Source: Fibrobacter sp. (lineage in GTDB: Bacteria; Fibrobacterota; Fibrobacteria; Fibrobacterales; Fibrobacteraceae). From it: a DNA stretch of 64,000 bases. The stretch lies in assembly GCA_017965445.1 (NCBI GenBank), contig JAGCPZ010000050.1, forward strand, positions 1 to 64,000, written 5' to 3'. Under the pieces are notes generated by a model, which saw only the letters and a program-made list of their open reading frames with translations, searched no databases and had not been told where the DNA came from. A program made the translations under genes and the position numbers. Positions 44,305 to 53,098 of the stretch are shown here, piece after piece (position 1 is the first letter of the stretch; the number at the start of each line of letters is the position of its first letter).

Positions 44305-47300
44305 ATGCGGTTAAAAAACGTCTTTTCAAATTTGCTAATTCTACTATTTTGTGCAGCTATTCCGTCCTTAGCTGCGGATTACAATATTCTTGTCAAAAAT
44401 GAGCCAAGCGCCAATAGCGGGTCGAGCTTATACGTGGTTCTTTCTTGGACCGACGGAATGCGGACGCGGCAATCAAGCTGTACATCGCTCAGAAGCTACG
44501 GGGACGGTTCGTTCTATGTTTCCGCAACGATGGAAGCAGACCAAAACCCCAAATTGACCTTCTACACGAACCGCACCTGTTCCACCAGGAACTCCGTTGG
44601 CTCTGTATCTCCGTTTGCTGGCACAGAACCGGTCTCGGAAAACTTCGTTATTACCATTAGCAGTGCCGGTACAACTGTAACCAACAGTGCCGAAGTCATC
44701 ACACCGCCGGAAACCAATCCCGGTGGCCCCGGAACAACCCCCGGTGGCCCAGGGACAACTCCCGGCGGCCCAGGGACTACCACCCCGACCCATTCCAACA
44801 GGAAAGTCATACGTTTCTTCGCTCCCTGGACGAATACTTCCGCAATCCTCTATGTCGCTGGCGGCGATTCCGCAAAAATGACGACCGTAAAGAACTATTG
44901 TGGTTGGTTCGAAGCTAGAATTACTCCGCCTAGCGGTTCGCTCCAGGTCTATTTCAAGCAGACCATCGGATACGACTACGTGGGCGATCTCCATTACACT
45001 AGAATCAACCCGGCAACGCAAAACATTTTACTTTCGCTCGACAGCGCTGCAGCGCATTCAGATACCATATGGGTCAAGGCCGGTAAAGAAGTCGGCATCG
45101 CGACGACAGTCTATGAAAAATACCCGGGTATCCTCGGCGATTGCCCCGTCAAGAAACTCCCCGTGATGATGTTCGACTGGCTCCATGGCGAACAGGGCGA
45201 CGGAGACATCAAGACGACAACCAACAGGCGCGATTCCACAGTGACGACCTCTTACGGGAACGGCGCCAAGGACCTCTATTACAACGACCCGATGTATGCC
45301 ACGAGCAACGACTTCGGCAGTGGCGGATGCGGAGGCTCCAACGCAAGGGATAGCCAGAACAGAGGCTACATGAAGGGCATGGTGGAAGAAACCCTCGGTG
45401 CCAACGGCGTCCCCGTACCGGCAGCGAACTTCCCCGAAAACTGCAAGATCACCACGCATATCGCAAGCTGGTTCTTGCCGCAAATCATCGCCCAGAAGAA
45501 CGGCAAGGATTACTCGAACGCTACGTGCCGCTCCATTGAATTGGAACTTCAGGATGACGGTCTCTGGCTCGGGAAAAAAGACAACAACAGCCCCGAAGGC
45601 GGCCTTTTCTTGCTGGACGACTTCCAGTACCTCGACGACGAACAAACTGTCCCGAACCCGTTCTACGACAACATCACATCCAACCGCAAGAGACATAACT
45701 ACGGCTTCACGATGAAAATCCAGGCGACGTTCGAATACGTCCCCGGCCAATACTTCGAGTTCCTCGGTGACGATGACGTCTGGGTGTTCATCAACAACCG
45801 CCTCGTCGTGGATATCGGCGGCCAGCACGCCCAGGTATCGGGAGCGGTTGACCTTGACACGCTACATCTTGTCGAAGGCGCAAACTATCCGTTCCATATT
45901 TTCTATGCCGAACGCCATATTTCCTCCTCGAACTTCATGATGAGAACTTCCATCGACTTGAAGACCGAAGCAAGCTTGTTCTATCAGGATCTTTCGGCAA
46001 ACGGCATTCTCGATTACAAGATTTACCAGATTATCCGTGAACAGGCGCTTTCTTGCGACTTCTCCGGCTCGACCACCAAAGATACCGTAGATGCTCCCTC
46101 GAACTTTGTCTTGATCGGAAGCGGCGCCTATTCCGAAGGCGTCCCGCTGGATAGCGTAGGCGTCTGGTACGGCGGCATCACCATCAAGCCGGGCTATACC
46201 GGGTTCACCATCAACACCGAAGAGATTAGGCAAAAACGCACGCTCCCGCCGGGAACGTACCAGTTGCGCTTTTCTCTGCAGAAAGACGAAACCCAGTACG
46301 ACGAAATTACTTTCACCATCGACAAGTACGATTCGCCCACAATCAATTACGCCCGTGTCGATGACAGGAACAAATGGACGCTCATGGGCAACGAAATCGA
46401 TGGCACTATCGATACGCTCGGCAAGTGGGTCAACACGCGCTACGCCGTGAATATCGCATTCGCCGAAGACTGGGCTACATTCGACGACATGGTCTATGTC
46501 AACACGTCGAACGCGGCGTTCATCCCCTGCGACGAAAACGGCAACCACATTACGACCGTGATGATGAAAAACGGACGTGCCACCTTCTACGTGAAGGCAA
46601 CGGCTCCAGTCCAAGACGTAACGCTCATCGTCGGAAGCAGCGACGAAACGCAAACGGCAGCATGGCGCCACATTTCGTTCATGGAACCGCCAGTGCCGCA
46701 AGTGGTGTTCTCCTGCATTTTCGACAGGGATGGCGATGGCCGCGGGGACAGCGTCTTTGCGAAACTAAGCAAACCCTATGGCAGCACGCTGGTCAACAAC
46801 TATGTCAACTTGGACTCCATCCAGTTGGAATTCGGTGAAAAGTTCCCGGCAATCACCGCCGCAGGCGGAACCATTAAACACAATGACCGCGACAGTACCA
46901 TGATGATTACGACCAACGGTGGATTCGGTACGGTTCCGTTTACCGGTGGCGCAGAAAACGTCTATACCGGAAAAATTACGCCATTCTGGAAATACACGGA
47001 AGGCGGCTCGCAATCGACCATCAGCATCACCGGCGAAGTCACCGACTCCATCGGCCCCGTCATTACAGCCGCAACCATTTCTTACAGCGATGACGGTTCT
47101 ACGGTTCTTTCACTTACATTCAGTGAAGGTCTGGACTGCGAAAACGAAGCCGACGCCAACTACTTCATATACTGGCCCAAGCAAACTAACATCGAAAGGC
47201 AGGATGTCGTACCGGACATTCTCTCCAAAGACAAGAAGAACAAGTGGAAATTGATTTTCAGAAGTGCCCGCAACGACAAGGAAGCATACATCCCCGTCAT

Positions 47301-48162
47301 GGGTGACTCCATCAAGATGATTCCGGGCATCCACATGGACCTCCTGCACAGAAGTACTCCGGCAAACAACAAATATGTCCGTATTTCCGGACAACAGAAG
47401 GTCGTCATCACCAGTTCGCCGGTCGTAACAATTGGCGAAAAGGAAGAGTCGCTAGAAATCATCCAAAGCCCGACGCCCACTGTTCCGAAGCTGTACCAGA
47501 CGCCTGAACCAAAAACAGCCAAGGAAGTTGCTGAAGAATACGGCGTGCAAGGACATTACCTCGGCGAAATGAGTATCTCGAACTACGTCAAGGATGAAGT
47601 CACAGAACTCAAGGCCGCCGTCAAAAATATCAACGACAAGAGCGTTGAAAGAACGGGCTTGAACATCAAGGACCTCATTGAGACAAAGTCCTATGGTGAC
47701 ATCAAGAGAGAGCTCGACCTCTCTAACGATGAAATCAACGAAATTAGGGACGCTATCAGTAGCGGAATCGTCTCAAAAGAAGACTTGATCGGTATTGCGA
47801 ACGGAAACACCGCAATCATCGAAGACGTGACAAAGAAGCTTTCCGAAAAGACAACCCTTGAATACCAGACCCACTACTACTCAAGCCTCGGCGTATTCGT
47901 CAACAGCAGTTCGGGCACGCTCTCCTGCACAGACGAACTCTACAACGGAAACTGCCTGGACAACGAAAAGAACGGGAAGCTCTTCCTCGCCTGGAATATG
48001 AGATCCAATAATGGAAGACTGGTAGGCACGGGCGTTTACATCGCAAGACTTATGTACAAGATAAAAGTCGGGTGGAAAGTCAAAGTGAACCGCACTCAGG
48101 ACTTCCTCTGGGGCGTGCGCCACGGCAGGACGAAAGGCTTCGAAATCGATTTAAATTACTAG
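44305..48162 (+). CDS. Large fibro-slime domain surface protein, tandem paralogue
   Basis: 1285 residues from the ATG at 44305; a GTG at 44287 lies upstream of AGGGAGTC, the ribosome-binding site shared with the first copy. Signal peptide about 1-23 (ending SLAAD). A Pro/Gly/Thr linker of three PGGPGTT units (about 138-160) separates a small N-terminal domain from the fibro-slime domain (YFEFLGDDDVWVFINN near 489). IFDRDGDGRGDSVFAKLSKP and VRHG near the end match the paralogue. Both may bind plant fibre surfaces or one another. Terminator follows. Confidence 0.88.
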   Translation: MRLKNVFSNLLILLFCAAIPSLAADYNILVKNEPSANSGSSLYVVLSWTDGMRTRQSSCTSLRSYGDGSFYVSATMEADQNPKLTFYTNRTCSTRNSVGSVSPFAGTEPVSENFVITISSAGTTVTNSAEVITPPETNPGGPGTTPGGPGTTPGGPGTTTPTHSNRKVIRFFAPWTNTSAILYVAGGDSAKMTTVKNYCGWFEARITPPSGSLQVYFKQTIGYDYVGDLHYTRINPATQNILLSLDSAAAHSDTIWVKAGKEVGIATTVYEKYPGILGDCPVKKLPVMMFDWLHGEQGDGDIKTTTNRRDSTVTTSYGNGAKDLYYNDPMYATSNDFGSGGCGGSNARDSQNRGYMKGMVEETLGANGVPVPAANFPENCKITTHIASWFLPQIIAQKNGKDYSNATCRSIELELQDDGLWLGKKDNNSPEGGLFLLDDFQYLDDEQTVPNPFYDNITSNRKRHNYGFTMKIQATFEYVPGQYFEFLGDDDVWVFINNRLVVDIGGQHAQVSGAVDLDTLHLVEGANYPFHIFYAERHISSSNFMMRTSIDLKTEASLFYQDLSANGILDYKIYQIIREQALSCDFSGSTTKDTVDAPSNFVLIGSGAYSEGVPLDSVGVWYGGITIKPGYTGFTINTEEIRQKRTLPPGTYQLRFSLQKDETQYDEITFTIDKYDSPTINYARVDDRNKWTLMGNEIDGTIDTLGKWVNTRYAVNIAFAEDWATFDDMVYVNTSNAAFIPCDENGNHITTVMMKNGRATFYVKATAPVQDVTLIVGSSDETQTAAWRHISFMEPPVPQVVFSCIFDRDGDGRGDSVFAKLSKPYGSTLVNNYVNLDSIQLEFGEKFPAITAAGGTIKHNDRDSTMMITTNGGFGTVPFTGGAENVYTGKITPFWKYTEGGSQSTISITGEVTDSIGPVITAATISYSDDGSTVLSLTFSEGLDCENEADANYFIYWPKQTNIERQDVVPDILSKDKKNKWKLIFRSARNDKEAYIPVMGDSIKMIPGIHMDLLHRSTPANNKYVRISGQQKVVITSSPVVTIGEKEESLEIIQSPTPTVPKLYQTPEPKTAKEVAEEYGVQGHYLGEMSISNYVKDEVTELKAAVKNINDKSVERTGLNIKDLIETKSYGDIKRELDLSNDEINEIRDAISSGIVSKEDLIGIANGNTAIIEDVTKKLSEKTTLEYQTHYYSSLGVFVNSSSGTLSCTDELYNGNCLDNEKNGKLFLAWNMRSNNGRLVGTGVYIARLMYKIKVGWKVKVNRTQDFLWGVRHGRTKGFEIDLNY

Positions 48163-48185
48163 AGTTTCGCAATTCTCTCTAAAAA

Positions 48186-48212
48186 GGCACCTGTGCATGC
48201 AGGTGCTTTTTT
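48186..48212 (+). terminator. Rho-independent terminator of the fibro-slime gene at 44305
   Basis: GCACCTG / CAGGTGC stem with a TGCATG loop and six T. Confidence 0.85.
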
Positions 48213-48235
48213 ATATGCAAAAATGCGCACAAAAG

Positions 48236-48263
48236 CAAAAACCGCCGGCGAAGGTGCCGGCGG
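48236..48263 (-). terminator. Rho-independent terminator of the RNase G/E gene
   Basis: On the minus strand CCGCCGGC / GCCGGCGG around a 6-nt loop, followed by TTTTTGCTTTT. Confidence 0.85.
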
Positions 48264-48294
48264 ATTCTTTTATACTCAATACGGAGTCGTCAAC

Positions 48295-49830
48295 TTATGC
48301 AAAGTTGTACAAGTCCGTAATATCGTTGTTGCTCTTGTCGTACATCCAGAACTGGTTGATGTGGGCATATTCATCTTCCACGAGGGAAATCTTGATGTTA
48401 TGCTTGTATTCCAGATAATTGAACATACGGTTCAAGTCCTTGCAGAGGACATCGACAACTTGGGCGCTGACCACGAGGGTCACTTCGCGGAGACGGCCCT
48501 TGGTATGGGCGCGGGCAAGCCAGCGGTCAATCATTCCCAACGTCGATTCGAGCGTAGCGATGCGGCCACTGCCGTTGCACACCGGGCAGCATTCGGTCTT
48601 TTCGGTCATCAGGTTCACACGGACGCGCTTGCGGGTGACTTCCATGAGGCCGAACTGGCTGATCGGGGCGGGGCTAATCGGGGCCTTGTCGCGGCGGATA
48701 GCCTTGCGGAATTCCTGATAGACGGCTTCGCGGTCTTCATCCGTTTCCATGTCGATGAAGTCGATGATGATGAGGCCGCCCACGTCACGGAGACGCAACT
48801 GCTTTGCGATTTCGTGGCAAGCGTCGAGGTTCGTTTCAAGAATAATCTTGCTCTGGTCCTTGCCGTGCACCTTCGGGCCCGTGTTCACGTCGATGGACAC
48901 GAGAGCTTCGGTCTGCTCGATGACGAGGTTGCCACCGCGCGGAAGCGGGACCTGGCGCTGCAGGGAGCGCGCGTAGTCGTTTTCAATCTTGAAGTATTCG
49001 AACAAGCTTTCGCTAGAGCTCCAGAGCTTGACCTTGTCGAGCTTATCCGGAGAGAGGACCTTCAAGTATTCGCGAAGAGCGAAATACTCGTCGCGGTTGT
49101 CGATATACACGTAGTCCGTGTTGTCGCCGAAGTATTCGCGAACCGTCTGTTCGATGGAATCGGATTCTTCGTAGATGCAGGTCTCGGCAGGCATGGTTTC
49201 GAAGTTGTACTTCGTCTGTTCCCACTTGCTTTCGAGTTCGCGCATCTGCTTGTTGATTTCGAATTCGGATTCGTTGAGGCCGTTAGTGCGGACGATGTAG
49301 CCCACGTCGCGGCCCTTGAGACGGCGGACGACCTTCTTGAACTCACGGCGCTTGACCGGATCGCGTTCGCGCTTCGAGACGCCGACGAAATTTGTACCGG
49401 GCATGCAGACCAGGAAACGGCCAGCAAAGCTCAAGTGTGTCGTCAAACGGGCACCCTTGGTACTGATCGGCTCCTTGACCACCTGCACCATGATTTCTTG
49501 GCCTTCCTGGAGAATTTCGTCAATAGAAATCTCCTTAGAGGCATCGCCTTCATCATCATCGTCACCATATTCGCGGCGCAACAGTTCGCTGCGGTCCATG
49601 GCGTCTTCCTGATGCAAAAAGCCAGCCTTTTCAAGACCAATGTCAATGAATGCCGCCTTGAGTGCGGGGAGCACCTTCTGAACGACACCCTTATAAATAT
49701 TGCCCAGAACTCGATTAGAGGAAACACCTTCAACAACCAATTCCGCAAGTTCACCATCTTCCATGATGGCGATGCGCTTTTCGTATGGTGTTTTACTAAT
49801 CAAGATTCCGCGCTTACACTTATTTGCCAT
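48295..49830 (-). CDS. rng: Ribonuclease G/E family endoribonuclease
   Basis: 511 residues from the ATG at 49830 with AGGAG upstream; an in-frame extension of 40 residues to 49950 lacks family similarity. Cleaves single-stranded A/U-rich RNA, for rRNA maturation and mRNA decay. S1-like N-terminus (NIYKGVVQKVLPALKAAFIDIG), the RNase H-like LTTHLSFAGRFLVCMPG, and catalytic DVNTG near the middle (ALVSIDVNTGPKVHGK) with IIDFIDME. The Zn-link motif CPVCNGSGR near 405 matches the RNase E/G zinc ligand site. No C-terminal scaffold domain, so RNase G type. Long run of repeat DNA lies upstream. Confidence 0.93.
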   Translation of the reverse strand: MANKCKRGILISKTPYEKRIAIMEDGELAELVVEGVSSNRVLGNIYKGVVQKVLPALKAAFIDIGLEKAGFLHQEDAMDRSELLRREYGDDDDEGDASKEISIDEILQEGQEIMVQVVKEPISTKGARLTTHLSFAGRFLVCMPGTNFVGVSKRERDPVKRREFKKVVRRLKGRDVGYIVRTNGLNESEFEINKQMRELESKWEQTKYNFETMPAETCIYEESDSIEQTVREYFGDNTDYVYIDNRDEYFALREYLKVLSPDKLDKVKLWSSSESLFEYFKIENDYARSLQRQVPLPRGGNLVIEQTEALVSIDVNTGPKVHGKDQSKIILETNLDACHEIAKQLRLRDVGGLIIIDFIDMETDEDREAVYQEFRKAIRRDKAPISPAPISQFGLMEVTRKRVRVNLMTEKTECCPVCNGSGRIATLESTLGMIDRWLARAHTKGRLREVTLVVSAQVVDVLCKDLNRMFNYLEYKHNIKISLVEDEYAHINQFWMYDKSNNDITDLYNFA

Positions 49831-49974
49831 TAAAACTCCTAAAGGGTAAAGCAAAACTTGATAGATATCCCCAAGACCGGTCCAAAAGTATGGATCGCAT
49901 CCGAGCTCCCGATGTTTCTTGACGGAAAGTACCGCCTGCCCGCATCGCAAAGCCTGGGGACCATAAATATAGAT

Positions 49975-50002
49975 AAGTAGGAAGTAGGAAGTAGGAAGTA
50001 GG
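49975..50002. repeat. Tandem repeat of AAGTAGG (4 units)
   Basis: Four 7-bp units in a row. A looser version occurs at 53069-53090 (AGTAGGAAGTTAGAAGTTGG). Confidence 0.8.
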
Positions 50003-50252
50003 AAGGGGAAAGCGGGGGGAATTGTAAGAGAAATGTGCGAAAATTTGATAAATGAGCGTAGCGAAAGTACAATTGGGAGTTACTAGTTCGGAGTTACTAG
50101 AATAGAATTCGGAAGTAGGGGGGGTAGTCACTGGATTCTTCCCCTTTCAGGGTCAGAATGACGAGCGAGGCGAGAGCAGTAAAATGAGTTCACTCATTCT
50201 TATTGCCGAGCTGATGCCGTCATGCCACGAAGAGGAATGACGTCAACGCTTT

Positions 50253-50335
50253 CGTCATCCTGAACGTAGTGAAGGATCCAGTGGAGTTAGACGAGAGGCG
50301 AGAGAACGCCCTTTGGGCTACAGACGAGAGAAATT
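50253..50335. repeat. Composite repeat: GGATCC-type plus GACGAGAG-type
   Basis: CGTCATCCTGAACGTAGTGAAGGATCCAGT (as at 14162) is followed by GACGAGAG units around a small hairpin (ACGCC..TTTGGGCTACAGACGAGAG), as at 433-476. Confidence 0.6.
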
Positions 50336-50400
50336 TTAGTTTGCAGAACTTAGAGAATAACTATTGACTAATAACTAACGTCTAATTAAATTAATCTGCG

Positions 50401-51093
50401 ATGAAAAAATGTGCCAAAAATCAAGCCGAAGAATCTCTGAAAGCGTTCAAAAAGCGCATTCGCAAGATGACGCTAGATGAACTTTATGACGAGCTGGACG
50501 CTGCCGAAAAAGCAGAGTCCAACGAGCGCATAGACATCATCATCAAACGGATGGACAAGCTTGAGCCGATTGAGCAAAAGAAAAAGGAAATCGAAAAAAA
50601 TCGAAAACGTATTAAGGACACCTTTGTTTATTGGCCGTTTTGCACTATCCTTGGCGGCTTTTATATTACCTTGCAATTTTTTTACTTCCATAAGTACGGT
50701 CAATTCTTAGAGCGTCATAAAAGATTACCATATAAAGCCCTAACTCCAGAGGTATTATTATACACGCCTTACGTCAGCTTTGTCATCGGTTTTCTCTTGG
50801 CGTATTTTTGGAGTTACTTACAACAGAAGCAGAGGGCTTTAGACTTAGGTATCACCGGACTATGTTTATCTAAAGGGGCATTGGGTTTGATTGTTGGAAG
50901 TTATCCTGGATTTTTCATGACACCGGGAGCCTTCCTTTCGCGATTTATCGCATGCATCGTCGCTACGCTTTCGCTAGTATTCATGTACAACGTATTCATG
51001 AAAAAACAGGCCGGACGTTTTTACGATAGCGCATGGCCATTGCTGTTGATAACAATTGCAATCGAACAAATCGGCTGGCTGGAACATTTGTAA
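50401..51093 (+). CDS. Hypothetical membrane protein, tandem paralogue
   Basis: 230 residues. An acidic/basic helical N-terminus (KKRIRKMTLDELYDELDAAEKAESNERIDIIIKRMDKLE) that looks like a short coiled coil, then four membrane helices (about 78-225), ending LITIAIEQIGWLEHL. The next gene has the same architecture and the same C-terminal EQIGWL signature. Possibly a membrane protein with a cytoplasmic coil that joins a complex. A 4-bp gap separates the two. No known domain recognised. Confidence 0.65.
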   Translation: MKKCAKNQAEESLKAFKKRIRKMTLDELYDELDAAEKAESNERIDIIIKRMDKLEPIEQKKKEIEKNRKRIKDTFVYWPFCTILGGFYITLQFFYFHKYGQFLERHKRLPYKALTPEVLLYTPYVSFVIGFLLAYFWSYLQQKQRALDLGITGLCLSKGALGLIVGSYPGFFMTPGAFLSRFIACIVATLSLVFMYNVFMKKQAGRFYDSAWPLLLITIAIEQIGWLEHL

Positions 51094-51097
51094 TTTC

Positions 51098-52054
51098 ATG
51101 GATATGCTTACCGAAGTCAATCTCAAAGACAAAAATTATCTAAAAGCCTACGAGGAGCAAATACAAGCACTCCCCCTAGACGAACTGTATGAAGTTTTAG
51201 ATATCATCAAACATGACCCATCGCCCGAACGCATCAACATTGTAAACAAAAGAATTCAGGAATTAGAAGAAATCGACAATTCCGAAAACGTCCGCAACTA
51301 TTACAGTAATCTCATCAAGAACGAACCCCAAAAAATCGTTTACGTCGAAAAGAAAAAAGAGAATCCGCAAGAAAAAATTGAAGAACCTGATAGTATAATC
51401 GCGCAAATCGAACTACAGCCAGTCAAAGAAAACAAAACGGAAGAGACAAAATCCGATAGATTCTACATCGAGCCTCATTCTTCTAATTGCAAAAGAAAGT
51501 TGTCTGAAGAAGAATTAGCCGAAGCACGCTTGTTTGCGCATTTAGTTGATGAAAAGTATAAAAATGCGCCACCACCTCCACCTTCTCCTCAACGTCATAC
51601 CCCCGCCTCTACATTATTCAACTGGTTTCTATTCGTACTTCTTTTCGGAAACTGGGTTTTTGTCAATACAAAAGGTGGCTACTTTATGCAAAAAGGAGCA
51701 CTTGTATATTATCCTGAGCACAGTATTTCGTATTCAATAACAACGGCATCTTATTTCTGCCTTGTCGGATGCTTTATCATAGTACGCTGCTATAAAAAAG
51801 AAGCCTCAATAGGGTTAAGCATTGCAAGTTTTTTCTGGATCAAATCCCTTTTGGGATTTTTCGAAGGAATTTATCCAGGCTTTTTCGTGACACCCAGTGC
51901 ATCGCTATCGCGGATTATATCGCTTTCAATCCTTATTTTGTCATCACTATACGTTATCAAAGTTGTTAAAAGCAAAGAAAAAAGCTATTTGAAAATGACT
52001 TTGCTCATGGTTCTTTTGTGCTTGGCCATTGAGCAAATCGGCTGGCTGGGGTAA
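51098..52054 (+). CDS. Hypothetical membrane protein, tandem paralogue
   Basis: 318 residues from the ATG at 51098. The N-terminal coil (LPLDELYEVLDIIKHDPSPERINIVNKRIQELEEID) matches its neighbour; then a long charged and proline-rich linker (about 80-190, with PPPPPSPQ) and four membrane helices ending LCLAIEQIGWLG. It appears to be a duplicated and extended version of the gene before it. Convergent with a HAD-phosphatase gene 10 bp beyond its stop. No recognised function. Confidence 0.65.
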   Translation: MDMLTEVNLKDKNYLKAYEEQIQALPLDELYEVLDIIKHDPSPERINIVNKRIQELEEIDNSENVRNYYSNLIKNEPQKIVYVEKKKENPQEKIEEPDSIIAQIELQPVKENKTEETKSDRFYIEPHSSNCKRKLSEEELAEARLFAHLVDEKYKNAPPPPPSPQRHTPASTLFNWFLFVLLFGNWVFVNTKGGYFMQKGALVYYPEHSISYSITTASYFCLVGCFIIVRCYKKEASIGLSIASFFWIKSLLGFFEGIYPGFFVTPSASLSRIISLSILILSSLYVIKVVKSKEKSYLKMTLLMVLLCLAIEQIGWLG

Positions 52055-52064
52055 CAGCGAAAAA

Positions 52065-53063
52065 TCAGTTCAAATGCGTAGGCGGGGCGCCGGCACTGTT
52101 GCGGATGGCAGCCTGCTTGCGCTCGACGATGGAATCTGCAATGGCGCGAACCTTTTCGGTAAGCCAAAGCCACGACTGGCTTGCCGTTTCGTAATCGGCC
52201 TCACCGAACATCTGCACGCGATTGTCACGACGCAACGCATCGACTTGGCGGAACGCTTTCACGTCGCCCTTGGGATAAACGGCAAACGTGCTGCCGCCAT
52301 TGTAATTGAGGATGCTGAACGCCGGCACATCGCTCGGGCCATCGGCAATGTAAATCATGTTTTCGAAAGGCACGCGGCGGCTCTCGCGGGCGATTGAAGA
52401 ATTGACGTCAATCGTTTCGGGATACTTGTTGCTGCCCTTGTTGATTTCGAAGAGGTAGCGCGTTTTGGAAGTATTGTCGAGCGCAGATGCGATTTGCGAA
52501 ATTTCGGAGTACACAGGAGTCGCGGCGTTTGAAAGGCCCGCAGTTACAGAAGAAATGCCGCCGGATTCAAAGCCTTCCAAATAGCCAGGCTGCGCAGGCG
52601 ATTCGATAAATTCGCAACCGTAAATACCATCGACAAACGGCGCGATTGCACTCCCGCGAATCGTCTCGGCAAATCCGGTACTTACGACATAATGTTCCAA
52701 GCGGATATCGAAAGCCTTGTATTTTTCGTCATCGTTGATAAGCGACTTCACTTCGCCGAAAAATTGCGGAAGTCCCGGATAAAATATCAGTTCCTTGCCG
52801 AACTCGCGCAAAAGAGCATTATTCAAGCCCTTGAAAATCCCGGCCTTTACGTAAGTCAAGATGTGGTTCAAGTAGCTCGTATCCGAATTGACGGATATTC
52901 CCTGTTTGCCGTAATACGCTTTGAGGGCGTTCACCTCTTGCCAAAACTTTTTACCATCGACATCGAAGTGCTTAAAAAGCGGATCCTGCATGTACGAACT
53001 GATGAGGGTCTTGTCGCAGTCCCACACCATGGCGATAATATTTTGTTCAAAAGGTGATTTCAT
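52065..53063 (-). CDS. HAD-superfamily phosphatase-like protein
   Basis: 332 residues. Motif I DCDKTL at about 15-20 and the later motif-IV-like IYIADGPSDVPAFSIL mark the HAD fold; motif II (VSTGF) is also present. A helical cap domain lies between (about 40-200). Such enzymes remove phosphate from small molecules or act as phosphotransferases; no substrate is apparent. It converges with the membrane-protein gene and begins upstream of the M23-like gene. Solid fold assignment, unknown substrate. Confidence 0.8.
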   Translation of the reverse strand: MKSPFEQNIIAMVWDCDKTLISSYMQDPLFKHFDVDGKKFWQEVNALKAYYGKQGISVNSDTSYLNHILTYVKAGIFKGLNNALLREFGKELIFYPGLPQFFGEVKSLINDDEKYKAFDIRLEHYVVSTGFAETIRGSAIAPFVDGIYGCEFIESPAQPGYLEGFESGGISSVTAGLSNAATPVYSEISQIASALDNTSKTRYLFEINKGSNKYPETIDVNSSIARESRRVPFENMIYIADGPSDVPAFSILNYNGGSTFAVYPKGDVKAFRQVDALRRDNRVQMFGEADYETASQSWLWLTEKVRAIADSIVERKQAAIRNSAGAPPTHLN

Positions 53064-53098
53064 GATTTAGTAGGAAGTTAGAAGTTGGAACTCAGAAC

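Larger units (their letters stand above)
49831..50400. other. Repeat-rich intergenic region
   Basis: 570 bp without a gene. Besides the promoter of rng it holds four tandem AAGTAGG units (49975-50002), direct GGAGTTACTAG copies (50077-50100), a GGATCC-type repeat, and GACGAGAG copies (50286-50335). Confidence 0.6.

Noticed and set aside
44718..44780. Three 21-bp repeats resembling a tiny CRISPR array
   Set aside because: They encode PGGPGTT units in frame within the fibro-slime gene and have no spacers.
48193..49833. Long open frame on the plus strand opposite the RNase G/E gene (546 codons)
   Set aside because: It mirrors rng codons on the other strand, lacks any domain, and is low in plausible hydrophobic pattern; typical antisense shadow in G+C-rich coding DNA.
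49975..50002. Tandem AAGTAGG as a replication-origin iteron
   Set aside because: No DnaA boxes or replication genes nearby; similar looser repeats occur elsewhere between genes.
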